64,000 bases of DNA, taken from PALSA-350 sp963834445. Its GTDB lineage: Bacteria > Acidobacteriota > Terriglobia > Terriglobales > Acidobacteriaceae. The position numbers were made by a program, and so were the translations under genes. Below are positions 1 through 8,527 of this stretch, piece by piece (position 1 is the stretch's first letter; each line of letters starts with the position of its first letter). The notes under the pieces are model-generated. The model searched no databases, was not told the origin of the DNA, and saw only the letters and a program-made list of their open reading frames with translations. The stretch lies in assembly GCA_963834445.1 (NCBI GenBank), contig CAWIBU010000003.1, positions 992,001 to 1,056,000 on the forward strand. The letters are read 5' to 3'.

Positions 1-795
1 GGATACGCGCTGGTAGCTGACGGCCTGAAGATATCTTCCGTTTCCCCTCAGGGTTCAGTGGTGGTGGCGCTCAAAGATAGAAGCCATCTGGAGGTGGCGG
101 CGCAGGACGCGCCCGCCGAGGTTCGCAATGGTGCCGGTATTCTCGTCGCTCGCCTCGAGGCGGGCAAGGCTTTACGGCTCGCGATACAAGCCTCGCAACA
201 AGAGGTTCCCCAGCAAAACTCCGCCTCTCCTGCTCTGCCACAAAGTCCGACCTCGCCAGCCCCGGCACAGGCTGCGCCACCTGCAGGAACTCAACTGACT
301 CTGCACGGCATTGTGCGCAAGGATCATGCCGGACGCTATGGCCACTACCTCCTGACGGATTTGGCAACAAAGGTCACCTATGAGTTACAAGGCTCTGGTC
401 TTGACGATCTCGTGGGAGGTTCGGTCGAGGTGACCGGCAGCATTTTTGATACGCCGGCCGCTGAGGGTGCTTCGAGGGTGCTTTCCGTTTCAGACATTCA
501 CCAGATGCCGCTAAGCGAAATAACCGGAGGGACTACAGCCGCCGCCCCGGCGACCGCTGCGCCCACGCCCTCGGGCGATGCGGTTCCGAAGCAGAGTGCT
601 GGGCCAGAGGTGGCTGCTACTCCAGAAGCGAAGGCGCCCGCCGAGGCAACTAGCGAGCCGCCCGCTCCTCCGCCACTGCCGGTCCACAGCGATACGACGA
701 AGATTATTGTCATCGTGGCCCTGGCTGCGGCAGGCGGCGTCGGCGTTGCCCTCGGCTTAGCTGGCGGCAAGTCTTCGACGGTTAGCCCTCAATAA
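1..795 (+). CDS. Membrane-anchored protein with OB-like (DUF5818-type) domain, 5' partial
   Basis: The frame is open from the first base of the window, so the true start lies upstream and only the last 264 residues are seen. The visible part has a beta-rich segment (residues about 95-170) with the pattern LTLHGIVRKDH..GHYLLTD, which resembles the small OB-fold DUF5818 modules common in Acidobacteria. It sits between two Pro/Ala-rich linkers. A hydrophobic segment near residues 235-256 (IIVIVALAAAGG..) just before a short tail suggests C-terminal membrane anchoring. The text before residue 80 (VADGLKISSV) looks like a FecR-type or PilZ-like beta domain but is too short to name. No function can be assigned. 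The gene is convergent with the O-antigen ligase gene downstream. Confidence 0.7.
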   Translation, partial: GYALVADGLKISSVSPQGSVVVALKDRSHLEVAAQDAPAEVRNGAGILVARLEAGKALRLAIQASQQEVPQQNSASPALPQSPTSPAPAQAAPPAGTQLTLHGIVRKDHAGRYGHYLLTDLATKVTYELQGSGLDDLVGGSVEVTGSIFDTPAAEGASRVLSVSDIHQMPLSEITGGTTAAAPATAAPTPSGDAVPKQSAGPEVAATPEAKAPAEATSEPPAPPPLPVHSDTTKIIVIVALAAAGGVGVALGLAGGKSSTVSPQ

Positions 796-861
796 ATTCC
801 TGTCCCAACCATAAACTTCCAGGCGCCCCAGGTCTGTGGCGCTATCAACCGAGAACAAAGA

Positions 862-2061
862 CTAGTCGGCGCTTTTTGCAACTGCTGCCATCGCAAGCAT
901 CAGGATTGGCCATGCGCCGACTGCTGGACGCGAAAACGGGTAGTCGAAGGCCGCGTGGATGAGAACGGCGAGTACGCCGATTCCCCAGATCGACCGTATT
1001 GCTGGACGGACGGCCCACACGGCGAGCGAAAGCATAGCGAGGCCGACCGGCAATCCGCCTTCTGCGGCCCACTGTAACCAGTCAGAGTGGGCCTGGTTCA
1101 CGATGGATCCAGGATCAAACGTTGCAAAAGCCGGGTAGACGGCGGGCCAACAACCCAAGCCCCATCCCCGCAGGGGATGGACAGCGATCATTTGCAGCGT
1201 GGACATCGCGAACTGAAAACGGCCCACCGTCAAGGCATCCGAATAAAATCTCTCCGACACCGTTTCAAATCCTACGATAGATGTCAGAACGGCTGTTACC
1301 CCCAGCAGAGCTAGCGCCAAAAAGTTGATCCGGCGGCGAGACTTTGGTTTTCGCAGGTGCGATAACCCCAACACCGTGATGACTTCTGCGCAGGCGATAA
1401 TAAGCCCTCCACGCGAGGCGCTAACCACCACTGCCGCAAGAAACACTGCAGAAACCCCGAGGAAGATAGAGGCCTCTCCGATTTCACTGAGGGCGAGGAA
1501 GAGTGCAATGGGAAGAATCGTCTCAATGAACGCTGCAAAATGTGTGTGATAGACAATCGGCCCCATTACGAAGTCGTGATATCCGCTCGGAAAGAGCCCG
1601 TAGACTTTGCCCGGGGATAGATACGCCTGGAGAATGGCTTCTACCGACACTACGAATCCGAACCACACAATCACTGTGCGCAGCCGTCTCGCCAAGCTTG
1701 CCTCTTGCAGCAAGCAAACGCCAAGGTAATAGACCGCCGCCCAGGTCATCCATTGTAAAGTCGCGCGTTGGGTTGCGAAGCGATCGATGGTCCACCCCGT
1801 GGTCAGCTGCAGGCATCCCCAGAGCGCGACGAAGCTCAACACAAGGAACGGAAAGTATGTCCCCGACGGAGGCATCCCTCTTCTTGCGACCAAGATTCCA
1901 GAAAGCACGAATACGATAATTTCGAAACCCGCAACAGGCCAGTATGCCGGGAGCCAAAGCGTTAGCGTAGCCAGCAATAGATTAACCAGCAGTACAAGCG
2001 CGAGCGACGTGTTGGTTGTGGCGGGTTGGTCGGCGCCGACAGGCTTTTCTGGTTTTAACAT
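862..2061 (-). CDS. O-antigen ligase/polymerase family membrane protein (Wzy_C-like)
   Basis: A 399-residue polytopic protein with about 10 to 11 hydrophobic segments. The conserved C-terminal loop signature of the O-antigen ligase/polymerase family is visible: RGWGLGCWPAVYPAF followed by NQAHSDWLQWAAEGG and two final helices. SASRGG, the usual cytoplasmic-side motif, lies near residue 215. Members join lipid-linked glycans to lipid A or polymerise repeat units at the periplasmic face. Placement beside a methyltransferase, an asparagine synthetase and UDP-GlcNAc 2-epimerase supports a role in surface polysaccharide assembly. Ligase, polymerase and exopolysaccharide variants cannot be separated from sequence alone. 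The start ATG at 2061 gives a short soluble N-tail before the first helix. Confidence 0.85.
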   Translation of the reverse strand: MLKPEKPVGADQPATTNTSLALVLLVNLLLATLTLWLPAYWPVAGFEIIVFVLSGILVARRGMPPSGTYFPFLVLSFVALWGCLQLTTGWTIDRFATQRATLQWMTWAAVYYLGVCLLQEASLARRLRTVIVWFGFVVSVEAILQAYLSPGKVYGLFPSGYHDFVMGPIVYHTHFAAFIETILPIALFLALSEIGEASIFLGVSAVFLAAVVVSASRGGLIIACAEVITVLGLSHLRKPKSRRRINFLALALLGVTAVLTSIVGFETVSERFYSDALTVGRFQFAMSTLQMIAVHPLRGWGLGCWPAVYPAFATFDPGSIVNQAHSDWLQWAAEGGLPVGLAMLSLAVWAVRPAIRSIWGIGVLAVLIHAAFDYPFSRPAVGAWPILMLAMAAVAKSAD

Positions 2062-2158
2062 GGAGACAAAACGCTTATTGTCCTACCGAGTGGCTGACTT
2101 GCCTGGCGGCAAGTTAAGCATGAAATGAACGGAGCGAAGCGAAGCGATCTACGATCTT

Positions 2159-2223
2159 TTCTGTCCCTACCACCAAATTCCGGGTGCCCCATACCCCCGG
2201 AATTTCGCGGCCGGGACAGAGAA
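2159..2223. repeat. Imperfect inverted repeat between the ligase and methyltransferase genes
   Basis: Outer arms TTCTGTCCC and GGGACAGAGAA enclose inner arms AAATTCCGGG and CCCGGAATTT around a short GC-rich loop. It lies in the gap between two minus-strand genes and could fold as a long hairpin, perhaps an attenuator or a small repeat element. The word GCGATCTACGATC directly before it (about 2144-2157) recurs at about 60454-60466, which links it to the dispersed repeats of the window. Confidence 0.6.
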
Positions 2224-2269
2224 GAGTTCGTTGGCGAGCTTCCAATTCTTTGCCACCCCATCTTGTTCA

Positions 2270-2935
2270 TTAAGAGGGCTTTTGGCACTTGACAACGAGA
2301 AACCAGCCCACAAATTTCGCCAGGGTCTCGAACGGTGCGCACTGATATTTCTCGAGTGAGATATCGGGCCCGAACAATTGCCGAAGCCGCCGGCCGGTAT
2401 AGAGTTCTATATGAACGGGCGCCTTGCTGTTTTCGATGTGTCGCTTCCATCTCCGCCCATACCTTAAGACGCCCCATAGCGTGACCGCTGACCAGTAAGC
2501 ATAGACATGAACATTGATCCGGCCTCCTGGGCGAAGCACACGAAACATTTCGCGTATTGCTTGCTCGGGCTCACTGGAGTGGTGCAGAACCCCGTGCGAG
2601 TAAATGTAGTCAAAAGTTTCGTCTTCAAAGGGAAGATGGCGCATGTCGGCATGATGGATGACAGCGCGATCGCCCAGTCGCTCACGAGCCAGCTCCACAT
2701 GCTTTTCCGTTATATCCACGCCGGTAGCAAGGGCGCCATGCTTTGCAAATTGCAGTAGATCGGCGCCGGTGCCGCAACCAACCTCGAGTATCCTTTCTCC
2801 CGCATGTCTGCGAAATTCTGCGGCATCGTAGAGCCAGGGATAGATGGAGTAGCGCTCCTCTTCGGTCAAGAAAAGTGGCGTCTCGTTCCAATGATCCTGG
2901 GCGAGTTGTGCAGCGTCAGGCATTGCATACTCCAT
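2270..2935 (-). CDS. Class I SAM-dependent methyltransferase
   Basis: A 221-residue Rossmann-fold methyltransferase of the Methyltransf_11/25 type. Motif I (LEVGCGTGAD) is at residues 50-59, the acidic end of strand 2 is in GVDITEKH (about 72-79), and the post-motif GVLHHS is at 115-120, followed by MFRVLRPGG. Substrate is unknown. In this context it could methylate a sugar, a polyprenyl-linked intermediate or a quinone-like molecule. It is on the same strand as the asparagine synthetase upstream (54 bp gap), so co-transcription is likely. A second Met at codon 5 (2923) is an alternative start. Confidence 0.85.
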   Translation of the reverse strand: MEYAMPDAAQLAQDHWNETPLFLTEEERYSIYPWLYDAAEFRRHAGERILEVGCGTGADLLQFAKHGALATGVDITEKHVELARERLGDRAVIHHADMRHLPFEDETFDYIYSHGVLHHSSEPEQAIREMFRVLRPGGRINVHVYAYWSAVTLWGVLRYGRRWKRHIENSKAPVHIELYTGRRLRQLFGPDISLEKYQCAPFETLAKFVGWFLVVKCQKPS

Positions 2936-2989
2936 GCGTCGACAGGAAGCGAGGCTCCCTATGAGGCTAACCCAGGCGATAGTGAAAGA

Positions 2990-4939
2990 CTATCGAGTCG
3001 CCGCCAGAGATTCAGGTTGATTGGCAACGTGGGCATTCTTACCCTCGATGAACTCCCTCCACCAGAGAGCGAAGTTCAGCAGGAACCACACATGCCTTCC
3101 TTGGCCTGAGTTGACCAGTCTCATCACCTCAGATCGATCGAGGAAGTCCGTCTGGTCACAAAAGTCGGCAAGCGCATGCCGCGCGAATTCTCCAGATTGC
3201 CCAAGGAACCATTGCTGAATGGGCACGCCAAAGCCCTGCTTGGGGCGATCGATAATGTCATCGGGAATGGTGCCCCGCACGGCCCGCTTCAAAATGTGCT
3301 TTGATTCATGGCCGCGGGTGATGATCTGTTCGGGAATGCTCATGGCTAACTCAACAAATTTGTGGTCGAGAAAGGGAACCCGGGTCTCCACGCTCGCTCC
3401 CATCCCCATCTTGTCGAGCCGCATGAGCAGCAGCTCGGGCAGGCGCAGGTTCAGGTCGACATAGGTCATCCACTTGACGGGAGTCTTTTCCCAGGATTTT
3501 TGCAGGAACTGCTTATGGATGGGGCGTATCGCCTCCCATGAGGTCAATCCGCGGAACTGGCGGCGGAGGCGCGGCGAAAGCACGTCCATCTTGGCGCGTT
3601 GGGTAAAGGCGTCGACGCCACCCCAGAACACAGGCACACCCTCGTGCGCGCGCCTGAGGAACTCGTACGCGAGGCCCTGAGATTTGCCGAGTGCACCCAG
3701 CGCAGTGAGGCCAAGCTTCTTCATCTCGCCGGGAATCGGATAGCTATTCCAGCGAATCAGGTTGAGGATTTGCTTCCAGTGCCGATAGCCCCAAAAGAGT
3801 TCATCCGACCCTTCGCCTGCCTGGGCAACCACAATGCCGTGATCCCGTGCCAGCCGGGAAAGAAAATAGACAGGCATGCAGACCGGATCGCCTATCGGCT
3901 CATCCTGCAGATGGATCATGCGCGGCAAAAAGTCGAGAAAGTCCTGCTGCATCAGCACCCGTTCATGGTGGATCGACCCAATGCTCCGCGCAAAATGGCT
4001 GGCTTGCGGTAATTCACTTTCGCAGCCGCGATAGTTCTGGTCATAGCCCACGGAAAAGGTATTCACCTTCTCCGTAGAGCACTCCGAAAAGAGCGCCGCG
4101 TTGGTGCTCGAATCGATTCCGCCGGAAAGAAAAACGCCCACGGGCACATCGCTCACCCCGCGCAAAGCTACGCTGGTGCGCAGTTCCGCGAGCAGACGCT
4201 CGGCAATCTCAGCTTCGCTAACGCCGGTCAACGGCGTGGTGTGTTCCAGTACATTCCAGTACTGCTCTTCATGGCGCAGTCCCTCCGCGGTAATGGTCAG
4301 GAACGAGCCAGCGGGCAATTTGTGAATGCCTGCGAAGAGTGTGTCCGGCGCCGGCGTCGTCAAAAAAGAGAGATAGTGAAAGAGTGCTTCTTCATTGACC
4401 GCGCGCGCCTGATCCGGATCCTGCAGGAGCGCCTTGATCTCGGAGGCGAACGTGATCCGCCCGTGATGCATACTGTAATAGAGCGGCTTGATCCCGACAC
4501 GGTCGCGAATCAGCCATAGCCGGCGCTCCCTCGCGTCCCAGAGGGCAATGGCAAACATGCCGCGCAATTTCTGCAGGCAGGCGATGCCCCATTTTTCAAA
4601 AGCACGCAAGATGACTTCTGTATCCGAGTGGTCTGTTTTCCAGCGGAGCTGCCCGTGCGCTTCCAGCTCCCGCCGAATCTCCGCATGGTTATAAATCTCC
4701 CCGTTGAAAACGATCTGGAGGGAGCCGTCGTCATTCCCCATCGGCTGCGCAGCTGCCGGGGAAAGGTCGATGATGGCGAGGCGGCGATGGCCCAGACCTA
4801 CGCGGCGGTCTGGTGCGATCCATAGGCCGGCGCCGTCAGGCCCGCGATGGGCCATGCTATCCCGCATCCGGGAGAGATATTCCGTCGTCACCTGGAAGTT
4901 ACTGTTTTTGAATGCCAGTACGCCGCAGATTCCACACAT
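2990..4939 (-). CDS. asnB: Asparagine synthase (glutamine-hydrolysing), AsnB type
   Basis: The 649-residue protein starts at the ATG at 4939 because the mature class II glutamine amidotransferase needs Cys2 (MCGICG). The frame is open further upstream but that part has no family similarity. The N-terminal glutaminase domain shows RGPDG (32-36) and NGEIYN (79-84). The synthetase domain has the PP-loop SGGIDSS at 272-278. Length and motifs fit AsnB. Copies inside polysaccharide loci often amidate a uronic acid or act on a sugar acid rather than on free aspartate, so the physiological substrate here is uncertain. The gene is divergent from UDP-GlcNAc 2-epimerase with a 99-bp shared promoter region. 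Confidence 0.93.
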   Translation of the reverse strand: MCGICGVLAFKNSNFQVTTEYLSRMRDSMAHRGPDGAGLWIAPDRRVGLGHRRLAIIDLSPAAAQPMGNDDGSLQIVFNGEIYNHAEIRRELEAHGQLRWKTDHSDTEVILRAFEKWGIACLQKLRGMFAIALWDARERRLWLIRDRVGIKPLYYSMHHGRITFASEIKALLQDPDQARAVNEEALFHYLSFLTTPAPDTLFAGIHKLPAGSFLTITAEGLRHEEQYWNVLEHTTPLTGVSEAEIAERLLAELRTSVALRGVSDVPVGVFLSGGIDSSTNAALFSECSTEKVNTFSVGYDQNYRGCESELPQASHFARSIGSIHHERVLMQQDFLDFLPRMIHLQDEPIGDPVCMPVYFLSRLARDHGIVVAQAGEGSDELFWGYRHWKQILNLIRWNSYPIPGEMKKLGLTALGALGKSQGLAYEFLRRAHEGVPVFWGGVDAFTQRAKMDVLSPRLRRQFRGLTSWEAIRPIHKQFLQKSWEKTPVKWMTYVDLNLRLPELLLMRLDKMGMGASVETRVPFLDHKFVELAMSIPEQIITRGHESKHILKRAVRGTIPDDIIDRPKQGFGVPIQQWFLGQSGEFARHALADFCDQTDFLDRSEVMRLVNSGQGRHVWFLLNFALWWREFIEGKNAHVANQPESLAATR

Positions 4940-5038
4940 CAGTCGATACCAAGTGAGGCTATTAGAACAGATCAAAATCACAGTGTCGGGGCAATCGCAG
5001 GTTTCATGGGTGCTATATCCTTTTACGAAGGAATGGCC

Positions 5039-6214
5039 ATGCCCAACCACCGCCTGAGAATCATGAGCGTCGTCGGCGCCCGGCCGAACATGATGAAGAT
5101 CGCCCCGCTCATGGCAGAGTTGCGGCGGCACACAGACATTGAGCCCGTGCTGGTACATACCGGCCAGCACTACGACTACTCCATGTCGCAGGTTTTCTTC
5201 GATCAGCTCAACATGCCGCACCCTGACTACAACCTCGAGGCCGGGTCAGGTACCCACTTCGGCCAAACAGCAGAAATCATGCGGGCGTTCGGAGACCTGG
5301 TGCAACAGGACCGCCCAGACATGGTGGTAGTGGCAGGGGACGTGAACTCCACCCTCGCATGCGCGCTGGTGGCAGCCAAGGAAAGAATCCCGGTGGCCCA
5401 CGTCGAAGCAGGCTTGCGCAGCTTTGACCGCGGCATGCCTGAGGAGATTAACCGCGTGCTGACCGACGCGCTGGCAGACCTGCTTTTCACCACTGAAGAA
5501 AGCGCCAACTGGAACCTTGCCCACGAGGGCGTCGCGCCCGACAAGGTCTTCTTCGTTGGCAATTTGATGATCGACTCCCTGGTGCGCGCCCTGGAAAACG
5601 CGCCCCAGCCGCTGCTGCGCGCCGAACTGGGGTTGAACGCACGACCTTATGCCGTGCTCACCCTGCATCGCCCTTCAAACGTGGATAACCCCGAGCAGCT
5701 GCGGCGCACGTTCGACGCACTGGCCCAGCTTGCCAAGCATATTCCCATCGTTTTTCCGGCACACCCGAGGACGGCCCAGCATATTGCGACAGCCGGCCTC
5801 ACTACGGTCAGAACCTGGAAGGGTGGCCCGGTCCCCGTAACCGGGCTGTGGATGATGCCTCCGGCTTCTTACCTGGATTTTCTTGGCCTGGTGCAGCGTG
5901 CCGTCCTGGTCATTACCGATTCAGGCGGCGTGCAGGAGGAGACGACCTATCTTGGGGTGCCTTGCCTGACCTATCGCGACACCACCGAACGGCCGGTCAC
6001 CGTTTCCATGGGGACCAACCGGCTGGTTGGATGCGACCCTCAGGCGCTGCTGGCGAGTGCTCTCGATCTGCTTGGGACCGAACGGCGCGGCAAGCCGCCT
6101 GCGTTGCCACCCCCACTCTGGGACGGACAAACCGCACCTAGGATTGTGCAAATCCTCAAGGATACTCTGCAGCCGAACCTGGCCGTCGCTACGGAGCGCG
6201 TTCCTGTCCCCTGA
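5039..6214 (+). CDS. wecB: UDP-N-acetylglucosamine 2-epimerase (non-hydrolysing)
   Basis: Converts UDP-GlcNAc to UDP-ManNAc for surface glycans. The 391-residue length is typical. Motifs seen: GARPNMMKIAP (13-23), TGQHYDYSMS (41-50), HVEAGLRSFD with PEEINR, and the C-terminal nucleotide site SGGVQEE (295-301) followed by TERPVTV and GTNRLVG. Start: the frame extends upstream without family similarity. AAGGA at 5028-5032 sits 6 nt before the ATG at 5039, while the ATG at 5033 abuts it, so 5039 is preferred. The first gene of a plus-strand run with the toroid and DUF354 genes. Confidence 0.93.
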   Translation: MPNHRLRIMSVVGARPNMMKIAPLMAELRRHTDIEPVLVHTGQHYDYSMSQVFFDQLNMPHPDYNLEAGSGTHFGQTAEIMRAFGDLVQQDRPDMVVVAGDVNSTLACALVAAKERIPVAHVEAGLRSFDRGMPEEINRVLTDALADLLFTTEESANWNLAHEGVAPDKVFFVGNLMIDSLVRALENAPQPLLRAELGLNARPYAVLTLHRPSNVDNPEQLRRTFDALAQLAKHIPIVFPAHPRTAQHIATAGLTTVRTWKGGPVPVTGLWMMPPASYLDFLGLVQRAVLVITDSGGVQEETTYLGVPCLTYRDTTERPVTVSMGTNRLVGCDPQALLASALDLLGTERRGKPPALPPPLWDGQTAPRIVQILKDTLQPNLAVATERVPVP

Positions 6215-6218
6215 TTCC

Positions 6219-7385
6219 GTGTCCGTGTCGTCCAGCCTGCCGGGCACGATTGAAGCACTACGGGGGTGGATCGAGACCCGGCAGTTCGCAGGATACGAGC
6301 CGTTTGATCTGCTCAACTCCCCTTATTTACGCGGACGCTGGTCGCGCAGTGGTCTGCCTGCCATTCTGCTGATGCAATTCGGCAAACGTTTCGCCGGCCC
6401 GCGCTGGCGGCAGTGGCTGAAGGTGCCACCGAGTCGCAATCCCAAGGCTTTGGGGCTTTGTCTTTCTGCTTATTGCGATCTGGCGCAAGCAGGCCATGAT
6501 TTATCGGCGCAGGCTACCTGGCTCAAACAAGAGCTGATACGGCTTCGCTCGCCGCATGAGCCTGACTATTGCTGGGGCTACGACTGGGATTATGTTTCGC
6601 TGCGCGGTTCGCGGCTGCCGGCTTATTCTGCCAACTGCATCGCGACGTACTTTTGTGCGACCGCCATGATGCGGATGAGCGAAGTTTTCGCAGACGGCGA
6701 GGCTCGGGAGATCGCAGAATCGGCGGCCCGGTTTCTGGCGGTGCGGCTCAATCGCTCATTCGAGTCTGCTGACGCGGTGTGCTTCAGCTACACGCCCAAC
6801 GACAAAACGCTGATTTACAACAGTAGCGCCCTGGCGGCCGTGTTATTGGCGCGGGCCGGCAGCTTGCGGGGAAACGCTGAATACCTTGAACTGGCGCGCA
6901 AGGCCATGGTTTTCCTCGAACGCGCCCAGCTGCCCACCGGCGCTTGGTACTACGGGGGGCTCCGCAGGCAACGCTGGATTGATAGCTTTCATACTTCCTA
7001 TAACGTCTGCGCGCTGCTCGATTATCAGCAGATCACGGGGGATCGAAGTTTCGAACGGGCCATGCTTCTGGGCCATCGCTACTACCAAAGCACTTTTTTC
7101 ACCGAAGAGGGCGCGCCCCGGTACTTCGACAATCGAACCTTCCCCTTCGATATCCACTGCTGTTCGCAGGCGATATTGCACTTTACCGCCTTTGCGTCGA
7201 TCGATGCGGCGACCCTCGACCGGGCCTCAAAAACGTTCCGCTGGACGATGAGCAATATGTCTGCGCCCGACGGGTCTTTTTACTACCAGCGGCACCGCCT
7301 CTGGACGAACCGCACCCCTTATGTGCGCTGGGGGCAGGCATGGATGCTGCGAGCGCTTGCCCGGCTACAGAACTGCAAGCCATGA
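6219..7385 (+). CDS. Alpha/alpha-toroid (six-hairpin glycosidase-like) protein of the polysaccharide locus
   Basis: A 388-residue protein if read from the GTG at 6219, only 4 nt after the wecB stop. A GTG at 6225 is equally possible, and the frame stays open into wecB without meaningful sequence. It contains repeated helical hairpins rich in aromatic residues, such as YNSSALAAVLLARAG, GAWYYGG and FHTSYNVCALLDYQ, a pattern typical of alpha/alpha toroids like the GlcNAc 2-epimerase, lyase or cyclase folds. There is no signal peptide. In public annotations such proteins are often mislabelled as delta-aminolevulinic acid dehydratase. It probably binds or modifies a sugar intermediate. The enzymatic activity is not identifiable. 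Confidence 0.65.
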   Translation: MSVSSSLPGTIEALRGWIETRQFAGYEPFDLLNSPYLRGRWSRSGLPAILLMQFGKRFAGPRWRQWLKVPPSRNPKALGLCLSAYCDLAQAGHDLSAQATWLKQELIRLRSPHEPDYCWGYDWDYVSLRGSRLPAYSANCIATYFCATAMMRMSEVFADGEAREIAESAARFLAVRLNRSFESADAVCFSYTPNDKTLIYNSSALAAVLLARAGSLRGNAEYLELARKAMVFLERAQLPTGAWYYGGLRRQRWIDSFHTSYNVCALLDYQQITGDRSFERAMLLGHRYYQSTFFTEEGAPRYFDNRTFPFDIHCCSQAILHFTAFASIDAATLDRASKTFRWTMSNMSAPDGSFYYQRHRLWTNRTPYVRWGQAWMLRALARLQNCKP

Positions 7386-7431
7386 TGAGATTTGCTGGGC
7401 GGGTTGGATTATGATGCTCGCGGGAAGCAAA

Positions 7432-8466
7432 ATGCGCATCTGGATCGACCTGGATAACTCGCCACACGCACACTTCTTCCCGCCCATCATCAGAAGGCTG
7501 GAAGAGGCCGGCTACAGCGTGATGCTCACCGCCCGGCGCTTCGGCCAGGTGGAAGAGATTGCTCAATCCCACGGCCTGCATCCCGTAGTCATTGGGCGCC
7601 ATCGTACCCCCCACTTCTTTCTGACCCGGGCCATGGCCACGATCGTGCGCGCCGTCCGGCTTGCCTTGTTCGCGCGCAACAGCCGCCCCGCCATCGCGGT
7701 TAACCACGGCTCCCGCGCCCAGGTGATCGCTGCCTGGCTGCTGCGTATGCCGGTCATGACCATTTACGACTACGAGTTCGTCTATTCCGAGCTGTTTTCA
7801 AGAATGGCGACGAAGCTACTCTTGCCAGAGACGATCCCTACCCTCACCCTGCAGCGCCAGCACGTCAACATCAAGAAGGTGATTCGCTACCCGGGTTTCA
7901 AGGAAAACGTCTATTTGAGCGGCTGGCACAATTCTCCCGGCGTGATGGAGGAACTGCACCTCGATCCCAATCGGCTGATCATCACGGTACGTCCACCTGC
8001 GACCTGGGCTCACTATCAGGATCCTCTTTCTGAGGTGCTTTTTCGCGCCCTGGTTGAGCGCCTGCGCGACGACCAGGATGCCCAGGTAATCGTGCTGCCC
8101 CGGACCCACGAACAAGGGGAGCAGTTGAAGCGTTTCTACGGAATGCGCTGCGCGCCCTTTCACGTCTCTGACAAGTCAGTGGACGCGCTCAGCTTAATGG
8201 CGCACTCCGACGCGGTATTGAGCGGGGGCGGCACCATGGCGCGCGAAGCCGCCATTATTGGCATCCCCGCCTACAGCCTGTTTGCCGGCAAGCCCGGGGC
8301 GGTGGATGCTGCCCTTGAGCGCGACGGCAAGCTGACCATTCTGCGACGAATCGAAGACGTACGCGACCTGCGCTTTGAGAAGAACGCGCGCACTTTTCGT
8401 TCCACGACCGCGGACGCGCGGACGGGTGAGGTCATCCTGCAGCACATAATTGCCCTGGGAAGCTGA
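7432..8466 (+). CDS. DUF354 family GT-B-like protein
   Basis: A 344-residue protein beginning MRIWIDLDNSPHAHFFPP, the characteristic opening of DUF354. These are cytoplasmic proteins with a GT-B fold related to UDP-GlcNAc 2-epimerases and lipid-A disaccharide synthases. The C-terminal half has LSGGGTMAREAAIIGIPAYS, equivalent to the nucleotide-sugar loop of GT-B enzymes. I placed the start at ATG 7432, preceded by GGGAAG at about 4 nt. ATGs at 7411 and 7414 in the same frame are alternatives. The function of the family is undefined. Its position after wecB and the toroid gene suggests a step in the same glycan pathway. Confidence 0.85.
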   Translation: MRIWIDLDNSPHAHFFPPIIRRLEEAGYSVMLTARRFGQVEEIAQSHGLHPVVIGRHRTPHFFLTRAMATIVRAVRLALFARNSRPAIAVNHGSRAQVIAAWLLRMPVMTIYDYEFVYSELFSRMATKLLLPETIPTLTLQRQHVNIKKVIRYPGFKENVYLSGWHNSPGVMEELHLDPNRLIITVRPPATWAHYQDPLSEVLFRALVERLRDDQDAQVIVLPRTHEQGEQLKRFYGMRCAPFHVSDKSVDALSLMAHSDAVLSGGGTMAREAAIIGIPAYSLFAGKPGAVDAALERDGKLTILRRIEDVRDLRFEKNARTFRSTTADARTGEVILQHIIALGS

Positions 8467-8527
8467 GCGCACGATAAACTCTGCATAATTGAGGCTGCCC
8501 CAGCATTTGAGAATGAGGAAAGCTATC

